A DNA stretch of 64,000 nucleotides. Source: Mesorhabditis belari. Lineage: Eukaryota > Nematoda > Chromadorea > Rhabditida > Rhabditidae. Under the pieces are notes generated by a model, which saw only the letters and a program-made list of their open reading frames with translations, did no database searches and had not been told where the DNA came from. Shown piece by piece: positions 11,398 to 22,100 of this stretch (the stretch's first letter is position 1; every line of letters begins with the position of its first letter). The position numbers and the translations under genes were made by a program. The stretch is taken from positions 2,216,962-2,280,961 of the forward strand of contig CAUEEP010000760.1 of assembly GCA_958450365.1 (NCBI GenBank), written 5' to 3'.

Positions 11398-12300
11398 ATC
11401 ATCTACTATATAAGAGAGGTGTCCGTCTGTCTGTCCGTCCGTCTGTGTGTCTGTTTATCCGTCCGTCTGTCTGTCTGTCCGTCAGTCTGTCCGTCTGTCC
11501 GTCTGTCCGTCTGTCCGTCTGTCCGTCTGTCCGTCTGTCCGTCTGTCCGTCTGTCCGTCTGTCCGTCTGTCCGTCTGTCCGTCTGTCCGTCTGTCCGTCT
11601 GTCTGTCCGCCCGTCTGTCTGTCCGTCTGTCCGTCTGTCCGTCTGTCTGTCTGTCCGTCAGTCTGTCCGTCTGTCCGTCTGTCCGTCTGTCCGTCTGTCC
11701 GTCTGTCCGTCTGTCCGTCTGTCTGTCCGCCCGTCTGTCTGTCCGTCTGTCCGTCTATCTGTCTGTCTTTCCGTCTGTCTGCCTGTCCGCCTGTCCGTCT
11801 GTCTGTCTATCCGTCTGTCTGTCCGTCCGTCTGTTCGTCTGTCTGTCCGTCCGTCTGTCCGCCTGTACGCGCGAGTTCTCGACCCCTTGTGGGCCGATTA
11901 ACATGATTTCTAGCTTGTTAGGCCTAGAATCCTACTGTGAATACTGTAATAGTACCCCACCCCCATAATGACGGTGCGGAGTGTTGCGTAGTCTAGCTTT
12001 GAACGAGTTTTTCTCGACGCTGGTTTAAGCTACAGTGCGCGCTTAGGTATCAAAAAATAGCCCTGAATTTCAGCTATTTTTTGATACCAAAGACGCATTT
12101 TTTGAAAGTACGGGTGCTTTGAAAAAAATGAAATACTAAAAACTTTTGCGACTACGCGACTGTACGAGTGGGTTGGGGTACTATTACAGTATTTACGGTA
12201 TGTAGTTGTGCATCTTATATTTGCTTTTTATTAAAGAGCAAAAGCCATGACACAACCGGGAGTCGAACCCGGTCGTGTGGCGGGTTTTTCGACTTGGCTG
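11398..12300 (-). mobile_element. tRNA-derived SINE with huge GACGGACA tail, copy 1
   Basis: On the minus strand: a tRNA-like head (B box GGGTTCGACTCCCGG, about 12257-12271), a short body, the TTCTAGGCCTAACAAGC and GTTAATCGGCCCACAAGGGG segments, then about 460 bp of (GACGGACA)n/(GACAGACG)n, ending TCTTATATAGTAGATGAT. The same order is found at 45215-45640, 36295-36702, 51115-51248 and 54313-54890. The tail gives long Ser-Val-Cys-Pro reading frames that are not genes. The body is interrupted by the MITE at 11935-12198. Confidence 0.75.
11935..12198. mobile_element. 264-bp MITE inserted at TA in the SINE
   Basis: Inverted ends (about 27 bp) starting CTGTGAATACTGTAATAGTA on the left match the complement of TACTATTACAGTATTTACGG on the right. 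Removing the element and one TA gives AATCCTATGTAGTTGTGCA, which equals the uninterrupted SINE copy at 45 kb (AATTCTATGTAGTTGTGCA). The interior has no ORF of note. Confidence 0.92.
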
Positions 12301-15300
12301 TAAACATAATTTGTCATAGATTACCGTATCCTTTTGTAGATCATTCACTCTTGCTTGAGAAGTGCGTCGAAGTAGTGAGTGAATGACTACAACTAAAAAG
12401 GGACAAACTCTGAAAATGGTGAGAATGCAAAAGCTTGAAATTCTTGAATAAATCACAGAAACACAGGCATAAGTACAAAAATTGAATCCATGAATTGAAA
12501 AATGTCGTTCATGAAATCCATGAGTCAATCAAAACAATGAGACTGTTGATTTGGTTACCATAACATGAATTGAATCAAAGAATACTCCCAAGCTTTAATT
12601 AAATTCAAAACTTTAAGACAAAATGCTTCAAATGATCTGCTTCAAAATGCAAGGTGCAAAAACTATAGCTCAAAAACTCGCGGACACAAGTTTTTCAAAA
12701 GAGTGTTCACCCAGAAAAGTGACCAGCGGATAGAGCGGTCATCTGATGGAGAAAAAGAGAGAAAAGAATAGAGAAAATGTGGGGGAGAAAAGCTGTCCAT
12801 CCATGAGAAGGGGAAAACGGTTGCTGGGAGACGATGGGAGCCCCAGCTTTCACCTCACCAACAAAGATGGAAAGAGGTGAACTTGGCACTCTTTTAAACC
12901 CCTTCTCTCTCCGTAGACAGTGAAAAGGACGGCTCAATTATTGTGCGAGCTAATATCTCTTTCTTTTCCCTCACAACTCTAGATTAGCACTCTTACCTGT
13001 TCAACTCATTACTAGAAAATTTCGCTGACCATTTGAGTAAAGAAATTGTATTTTTCCGCAGCTTTGTTCTGAGGATTGGGATTTACAAAGTAAAAATGAG
13101 AGCAGAACGTGATGGGAAGTACTGGCAATTTGGTCATAAGCGTTATTTGTTGTGGTAAAGTCCATCTCAAGACTCGGATCCTTGAAAGAAACCGGATCCT
13201 GAGATCCTGGATCCAATCCAAATGCTAGATCAAGCGTGGAGATCAAGGCTAGATCAAGCCTGGAGATCAAGGCTAGATCAAGCCTAGAGATCAGGGCTAG
13301 GTCAAGCCTAGAGATCAGGGCTAGGTCAAGCCTAGAGATCAGGGCTAGGTCAAGCACTTGGAGACCATTTGCCTCGTTAACTCTCGTTAGCCAAGTCTAG
13401 CCAAGTCTAGCAAAGCTAACTAGATTTTTTTATAGATTTATCAAGTTATGATAGAAGTTTATCGAACAAGCATCATGAACGACACAAAATTGAAGAAAAA
13501 CCGTGAACCAATGAAAGTGAAACATTGAAACATGTAAATGTGAAGGGGAAAAGAGGATATTTAAGGAATAGCTCGATCCTCTTCATCCTCCTTTACCTTT
13601 ATTGAGGCATGTGGGGGCCTCACCGGAAGACAGGCTCATCCGATATTCCACGACATATTTCCGGTCCATCCACCATCTTCTCTTTCTTGCGATCACAAGT
13701 CAAAAGCACGACTATTAACATCGAATATTTTACGAATCTTTTCTTTTCGATTTCCCGTTTTCTCTTCTAAAATCCATCCTTCAGCATTTTTTATTTGTGA
13801 CTTGTGACTCAAAACATTGGAATATTGATTTATCGACAAAAACTAAAAAGTGGTAAAGTGTAAGAAATATATATTTATGATTTGATCTATATAATTTCTT
13901 GTGAGACCGTGTCTCGGTGTGGTTCAATAGTGGTCTTCTTGAAAACGCACAATTTATCCAACTTTCCCTTATTCGGGCAAACTTCGCTCAAACTGGAGCA
14001 ACCTGGCACTATCACAATTAATTCAACACTTGCATGTGAAAAAAGGATGATAAAAAGCAAAAAAAGGAGAACAACCAACTTACTCAAAAAGCAAAGCTTA
14101 AAAACGGGTTTTTTAAGTATACAAGCTACAACAAACGGACAGCTGAATATCGTCTAGTGACTGATTACGGCAGTTTATCCATCAACTTTGAATTTTAACC
14201 TGTTGATTGAATTTTTGACTAACTGCAGAGCAGTGGCAATTCACCACATAAAGAGATGCAGGAGGGAAATTTGGATTAGATAAAGAAGACAAGGGTTACT
14301 GTAAATTTAATCCATAATCCAAGAGAATGGATTAAGGCAAATTTGATGGCTTTACACCAATAAATATTTTAAATATTTATTAGTGTAAAGAAATATTCTT
14401 TGCGTGCTTTTCAACTTTTGCTTCTTCATCACTAAGTCATCACTAGTTTAATGGTTAGAAAATACGAAAGTAAAAGTGAAATCGACATTTCCAACGGTAC
14501 CAGATTAGTGTTACCGGTTTCTAAGAAACTTTGCAAAAAAGAAACTGAAAAAGCCCATTGTAGAATCGAATCTAAACCGTTACTAATATCTAATCATTTA
14601 ATAAGTTACCCCATTGACAAACGATTTGATCGATTAGTTGAGCTCTTCGGAATAAAATTCTTATAAAGTGCATGCCCACTAACATTTTCGGGAATTATTA
14701 TTGCGAGGAATAGAATAAAAGCTTGGCTTAGCAACATTTTCAATTTGGTGTTTTGATACTTTACTTTGAAAGTATTCTGGTTTGGAGTTTGACGTTTGGC
14801 GCATTCCTACAGGGTTTGGCATAATAACCCGGATTTTCTGAGGTATTAGCCTGGACCTGGACAATAACCTGGACTTTCTAAGGTATTAGCATATTTGGCA
14901 TTAATGCTAATCGGCTTTGGCCATTTGAGTTCTTTTGGATTCGTGGCAGCAGGGCCAGCAGGGCCAGCAGGGCCAGCAGGTTCAATAAAAGGTTTCCGGA
15001 TGTAAAGATATCTTCTTTGCGTGCTTGGTACTCTTGACTCTTGACTCAAGACACGTTATTTCTTGTTTCGAGATATCTGATCTCACTTGAACTAAAACAC
15101 TTTATTCAATAGCCGACTGACTCGGAATTTTTGGGCTTGAGACTTGAGCAAGTGAGACTTGAGCAAGTGAGACTTGAGCAAGTGAGACTTGAGCAAGTGA
15201 GACTTGAGCAAGTGAGACTTGAGCAAGTGAGACTTGAGCAAGTGAGACTTGAGCAAGTGAGACTTGAGCAAGTGAGACTTGAGCAATTTTCACACAAAAT

Positions 15301-15525
15301 CGACAATTGAATTAAAAGCGACGATAAAAACAGAAACAATTTCGTCCTAATTAGGGCACAACTTTCACACGATGAAAGGAAAGCAGAAAAAAGTAAAAGC
15401 ACATCAAATGAACAACAGTTGCCTTATATAGGCTTTAAAACAAGATATTCAGCTAACCAGCTACAAAACAATAAATGATTTGGGGCACGAAATAGAGTAA
15501 AGGCACACGGATTCCCGGGGGTAGG
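12301..15525. other. Intergenic region without a supportable gene
   Basis: It contains a 24-bp tandem block at 13205-13355 (GATCAGGGCTAGGTCAAGCC type), A/T-rich filler, and at 15130-15290 ten copies of the 15-bp unit GAGACTTGAGCAAGT. A minus-strand frame at 14087-13887 resembles a signal peptide plus short Cys-containing peptide but has no ATG. A plus-strand 71-codon frame at 14451-14666 has no recognisable motif. Confidence 0.5.
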
Positions 15526-16070
15526 CTAATTTTTTTTTGCGCAACAGGGCCATTTGCGCAACTAGGTCTTTTGCGCAACTCGCCTTAACTTTCTTCTAGG
15601 TTAGCCAATCTTTATGATGTTGGTGTCATTTTGTAGATCTCAATAAATGCAACAAAATGACACTAAATTCATAAAGATTGGCCGAACGATTGTGAAGTTT
15701 GTGAAGTCGAAATTGAAGGGGAAACTATCAGCTGTGACTTGTATCAGACCCATCAGCAGCTGTGACTTGTGGCACGGGGCATTGTCCCGGTACAACAACC
15801 AACCTTGACCCATATTTGCGGTCGAAAACGGTAGAAGATCATTCTCCAGAATCGTCTTGTAGCGTTGAGCCGTGTTATTTGCGCAACTCACCATAACTTT
15901 CTTTTAAGTAGGCCAATCTTGATGATTTTGATGTCATTTTGTAGATCTCAATAAGTGCAACAAAATGACACCAACATCATAAAGATTGGTCTACTTAAAA
16001 GAATGTTATGGTGAGTTGCGCAAAAGACCTAGTTGCGCAAATGACCCTGTTGCGCAAAAAAAATTGCGGA
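15526..16070. mobile_element. Foldback with TTGCGCAAC repeats and a Tc1 scrap
   Basis: TTGCGCAACAGGG ... TTGCGCAACTAGGTC at the left recurs inverted at the right (GACCTAGTTGCGCAAATGACC...). Segments with GGCCAATCTT and TGTCATTTTGTAGATCTCAA appear both directly and inverted. Between the arms on the minus strand 15890-15700 reads as a Tc1-like second-Asp region (TAQRYKTILENDLLPF, GQGWLLYRDNAPCHKS). Confidence 0.65.
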
Positions 16071-16135
16071 AATTAGCCAATTTTTATGCTGTCAAAGTTA
16101 GGTAACTTTTTAGTGGCTATTCGCCACAATTAGAA

Positions 16136-19100
16136 TTACAAGTGTATCCCAAATCGTGTCGATTCGTAAACATAAAACTCTTTGTTGGGGAATTCTTTCA
16201 AGAATTTTTGCCGCCTTTCTCGATATTCTTTAACATGGATCCGTAGACTTTGGTGGTCACAGTCGAGGGCCAAACTAAAGATGAATGAATCAATGAGATG
16301 AATCAAACATTAAAGCGCAACGAACTTCACGTTTAAGGCTTTCAAATGTTATCTAACTTACAATATGATAAATTTCTTAGCATAGATAAATGTGGACCCA
16401 TAATTATCTGCTATCTATCATTTGCAACTGCGAATCTTCTCTCCATGTCCATCTAATAAGTTTCCGAGCTTCCCTAAAAGATTAAACCCAATTGGTAGAC
16501 AGTTCCAATTGGTAGACAGTTCCAATTGGTAGACAATCAAATGAATAACTCCAATCGATTCCCCGACCTTGAGAACCCCCGGATACAAATTTCCAGCTGA
16601 ATATCTTTTTACATCATCAACACAGCAAAAAGAATCCCTATGTAAATGGCTGGCGAGGTGTACTTTGTGCTCGTAATCGCTCGCCGTCTGGCAAATCCAT
16701 CGGGTAAAGAAAACATTCTGATCCCCTTTCTGTGAATTTCTTCTTTCCTTCTGCTCTCTCAAGCTCCAGAAAAGGCATATCTTTTAACTATCCCATTTCC
16801 AATTGCTATATTACTTTTAATTGCTTTCATAATCGTGGAATTCCCTACTAATTAGCATTAGAAATTTATTATTTCACCCCTTTTTTAAACGAGCAATTTA
16901 AACGAGCCATTTCTTGTCTAGCACGAGAATTGTTATTTTTCGTATTGAAATTTCTATCGCTATCTTAGTTTGTCATTCCACCGCACTTTGAGTTTTTACT
17001 ATAAATTTCTTTATTGTTTTCTTTATTGTTTTCTTTATTGTTAATATTATTTTCCCTCTTTTCTATTCTGTAAATTTTGCTGGTTCATTCCAATTCCAAA
17101 TTATTCATTTGCCGAATAAAGTATATGTCGCAGCCGCTCGTGATTTTCAGCCGCTAGCGGCTAGCCGTTGGTGATTCACTCAATAGCGGCTAGCCGATGG
17201 TGATTGAATCACTAGCGGCTGAAAATCATGAAAATCACTAGCGGCTGAAAATCCGATCTGATCGCCGGCTCGGATTCGGACGTAACATATATATGTCGCA
17301 GCCGCTCGTGATTTTCAGCCGCTAGCGGCTAGCCGTTGGTGATTCACTCACTAGCGGCTAGCCGATGGTGATTGAATCACTAGCGGCTGAAAATCACGAG
17401 CGGCTGCGACATATATATGTTACGTCGAATCCGAGCCGGCGACAGATCCGAATCAGACCTTAAAAGTGTAGGTCGGATACGGACGTCCGGATTCGATCTG
17501 ATCGCCCGGTTGAATTCGGACGTAACTATTCGGACGTTGGCTTAGTCCCACCTTTCCCACCTTTCCTTTCCCTTTACTGATTCCAAAAGGGAAGCACCCT
17601 ATATATAATATCTATATATAGATATATAATAAAGTATATGTCGCTCGTGATTTTCAGCCGCTAATAAAGCCGCTCGTGATTTTCAGCCGTTAGCGGCTAG
17701 CCGTTATTTTACCACCTTTCCAATATTACCACCTTTCCTTTCCCTATATATAGATATATAATATCTATATATAGGGTGCTTCCCTTTTAGAATCAGTAAA
17801 GGGAAAGGAAAGGTGGGCGACTAAGCCAACTTTTCGTTACTCGAGCGTCCTATTTCGTGTCAATTCTCTTGGATCAATTTTGCTTTAAATTTCGCTGTAT
17901 TTTCTGCAACAAATTCGAAATCCTTCTAAACCAAAACTAGCTGAAGGTCGAAATGATCTGCGAAGCTGATTTCATGCTTCAATACCTGATAAATTATTGA
18001 TAAACCGATTCACTTTAGCCATTTCTACATAAAATCCCTCCTTTTTTATTTTTAGTCATTGAATTCCCCGGATATTCTTTAACATGGAACCGTAGACTAT
18101 CAGGGGGTATTAATCGCGGCCGGGTGATCATAAAAACTCTTTTAAGACAACATTGGAGAGCCTTGGAACGTCTCCAAAAATTTGTAAACTCATCAAATCA
18201 CTCTAGTCGGATGATTTTTATTCTTTTTATAATAAAAATTAGCAATATTAAAATATAAAAGCAGGTGGTTGTCTTAAAAAATTTTTTATGCTCACCCGGC
18301 CGCGGTTAATACCGCCAATTCATTACTTTAAACAAAACAAACAAAAGAATTTGTCAAATACTAACCGTTTCAAATTGCGCTGATTCTCAAGGTGCAGAAT
18401 GCACTTTTGCTCGATCTCGGGATCATCCTCTTTCTCTTCGTTGAGTGGGTAGTTAATGTAAAGCTTTGAAGGACGTACAACCCTAAATGGATAAATAAGA
18501 TTTAATGTTTGTTATTTCTTGGTATCTTGGTACATCTTATGTCATTTTATGACAAACGCTAGAAGATCATCGAGATTCCAATCCTGAAATGAGCTGAGCG
18601 TGATTTGAAGTTGAAAACAACTCAGTAAGCGTTCTTTGAACAGAGTGATGAGTTCTGCTATCACTTCTGGCTCGACAAGTTTCTAAAAAGTTTGATAAAA
18701 CTGATAACTTTTTGATCTAAACAAGACTAAAGTTAAGCCAGAGTTAAGCTAAAGTTAAGCCTAAGACAATCCTAAGCCTAAGCCTAAGCTTAAGCCTAAG
18801 CCTAAGCCTGAGCCTGAGCCTAAGCCTAAGCCGAAGCCTAAGCCGAAGCCTAAGATCTAAACAATACAAAGCAACAATGCAAAGCTTACATGTATGATTA
18901 AGAATTTGACACGACAAGCGGAGATCTTCTTTAAAGCCTTCTTTGAATCAAGGTAATGATAATACTTTGAAAGCTTCAAGTTCGGAGTGATGATGATTTG
19001 CTGAATTGAACGTTACTCAAACGTTACTTGAAAAGGCGTACAATACTCAAATTGTTCAATCATTCGATGAGATATTTAAATCAATGAGATAATTTAGTAA

Positions 19101-22100
19101 TTGTTTCTTGAAAGATTTTCTTTAAATTCCAACATACTTCTTCATAGAATTCCACTTGAGAGATTCTCTTGAAACGAAGTGCTTTCGAGCTTCTGTAAAC
19201 TCCATCAAATCGGCTCGAGATGAGTCGACAATTTTGCCGAGTGTTCTCTGGAAGAAAGCCGAGAATCTTTGTGAGCAGCTCGTTTGGAAGATCCAGTATT
19301 TGACCTGAAAACTAATCTTATTGGGATTAGAATTGAGTTTTGTCATGCATAGCAAGTAAATCAAGCTGTTTCAACTAATCATTTATCAATATTAGATTGG
19401 TGAATACCGTATTTTCTCTAATAGTAGTGCGCCCCGGCGAGCCGAGTTGATGACTATTTTATGGTTTCCAAGCTTTTGCAGAAGCTTAACACTCTAATCC
19501 CCCACTAGATCTCATCGCCAGCTACATTTTCCAATCCCACATCGATAGGTTCTGATAAGCGCTTTTCGAGATTTCGAGCAATTTAGGCGACGCTCAGGGT
19601 GCACTACTATTGGAGAGAATACGGTAAGCCTTTTTTGACGAGCTTTTTGTAGACGAGCTTTTTGTAGAACGAGCTTTAACCAAATCATTTTGGAAACGGA
19701 ATTTGGTGCTTTCAGCAGGATGAAGCAGCAAGAAACATTTTCCGAATTAAACTGTTCGTTTCCAAAAGGTAAAAGAAGTTTTGAGGCACCTTGTACACAC
19801 AAAAAATGACCGATAGATTGGCTTATATTGCTTCTTTCTTTCCAAACTAGCAAATCCAAAATTTTCCACTTTAGATTACCTTTCTCTCATAAATCTCATA
19901 AAATGTCATAAAGGAAAATTTCATAAAGGAAAAACTGTCGAAGAATGGTGTGGTCGAGCTCGTCCCAACTTCCCCGACTTCCCCGACAACTTCCCCGACA
20001 ATCAATGCCCACCTTCATCTCCGGATCTCAATCCAATCGATTACTTTGTGTGGAAGGACTCTGTATAGCTGTCAGCCTATCTCATTTTTTGTTACAAAAT
20101 CTCAAGTTCGATGTAAAACAAAGTCGCAAGGCCGGGATAGCAACAAAAGAGATTATCCGAAGCAAAGTTTTAACGCCTCTCACGCAGTCTGTAGAGTCAA
20201 AAGCTTATGCAAAAGCCCATTTCAACTTCGATTCGTTGAAGAAATCACTTCAAAAAGTATGGGACGAGCTCGACCCTCAATATTTCCTAGCCACGTTTGA
20301 CGCATTCCCGAAGCGTCTACAAGATTCTATTGACTCCAAAGGCGATACCTCTGAAAAGAACAAACAAAACTGTTACACATTGTTAAAAGAATAAATTTTA
20401 ATGTTTAGTTTTTTGTTTTAAAAGGTTTTTGGAAGATCCATCAAGAAAAAGATCTATCATTTCTCTATAAAATAGCTTTGAAGAGAAAGCTCAAAGCTCG
20501 CCTCAACTCCTGAACATTTTTGTGTACAATTTTCAATTGTTGTTTTAAAGAAAATAGCTGAATGGATCGTTTTCAAGTTTTACAGACTTATGTAATCAAA
20601 TAAGCTCTATCTTTTTTACTTTTGCCCCAAAATTGGTTTGTATTGAAGAAAGCGTCCAAATTGGCATCGAAGCAGTTTTGGCTCCTCACCTTTGCGCCTT
20701 TGAAAATCCACAAAAACAACTATTAGGTGTGTGAAAAAGTAATCCACGTTTTTTATTTTTATTTTGTTTAAATAAATATATCTAAACAATTTTTAATTTT
20801 TTGTGAACGATATATATATCGTTTAAAAGCTTATTTTTTCCTCTTTCGAATGATATATTTATTTCGTTAAAAGGACGACAATAAACTACTTTCATTTTAG
20901 TTTGAAAATGGTATACACTGCTCCACAAAATGATATGGACACTTACTTTTTTACCAATTTTATGCTCTTAAGAAACGATAGTGAAAAAAGTTGTTTTATA
21001 GTATTTTCCTTATTAGATTTGCTATTGAAGCACGTTAGATATACTACCATAGTTTGGAACATGAATGTTTAAAAATCGAATTTTGTAAAAAATCACCTTT
21101 GGCGCTTTCCACATAATGATATGGACACTACACAAAAATTTTTATTTAGTAACAAAAAAATGGTTTTAAAAAAGAACAACAACATTTAATAATCAATAGG
21201 ATCTCCATTGTTTCGAATCAATTCAAAAATTCGATTACCCATGCTGGCCACAAGTTTACCGATCAGATTTTGGTCTACTTTTCTCTAGGCATCAATTTTT
21301 ACAGATTTCAGAGATTCGAAACAATGGAGATCCTATTGATTATTAAATGTTGTTGTTCTTTTTTAAAACCATTTTTTTGTTACTAAATAAAAATTTTTGT
21401 GTAGTGTCCATATCATTATGTGGAAAGCGCCAAAGGTGATTTTTTACAAAATTCGATTTTTAAACATTCATGTTCCAAACTATGGTAGTATATCTAACGT
21501 GCTTCAATAGCAAATCTAATAAGGAAAATACTATAAAACAACTTTTTTTCACTATCGTTTCTTAAGAGCATAAAATTAGTAAAAAAGTAAGTGTCCATAT
21601 CATTTTGTGGAGCAGTGTACACAAGTATCGTTATTCGGTCAAATTTGCTTTATGAGTTCAAAAATGGGTTGAAAGCTGCGGAGGCTGCACGTCGAATTCG
21701 GAATGCGTTTGGCGAAGACGCCGTTATTGATGATACCGCTAGGTTTTGGTTCCGACGATTCAAAGGTGGTAATGAAAGCCTAGAGGATGAACCACGCGGC
21801 GGTCGCCCTGAGACCTGTTCTGATGACCAAATAAGACGCTGTCTTCTCGAAAACCCTCGTTCAACCTCTTCAGAAATAGGTCTTACATTAAATTGTGATG
21901 GATCAACCGTAAGGAAACGCTTGAATGCCATGAATTTTATCAAAAAGTTGGACAAATGGATACCGCATGAACGATAACGCGCGACCACATGTCTCTTTAC
22001 AGACTCGACAAAAAAATCCAGAGTGTTGGATGGGAGGTTTTACCACATCCACCTTATAGTCCAGACCTTTCTCCATCTGATTATTATTTATTTTTGTCTC

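Noticed and set aside
11388..11968. Three overlapping Ser-Val-Cys-Pro frames, and similar ones at 54279-54724
   Set aside because: They are translations of the SINE (GACGGACA)n tails, present in all frames and both strands.
13887..14087. Signal-peptide-like 66-codon minus-strand frame
   Set aside because: It begins with TTG, not ATG, with no in-frame ATG before the upstream stop and no clear splice acceptor.
16418..16762. 114-codon minus-strand frame as an F-box exon
   Set aside because: Exon 5 joins the last exon directly in phase (CG plus T); including this segment would need unsupported splice sites, and part of it is a 14-15 bp repeat (CAATTGGTAGACAGTTC).
18542..18544. Selenocysteine at the F-box TGA
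   Set aside because: No SECIS-like element was recognised and F-box proteins are not known selenoproteins; mutation or altered splicing is simpler.
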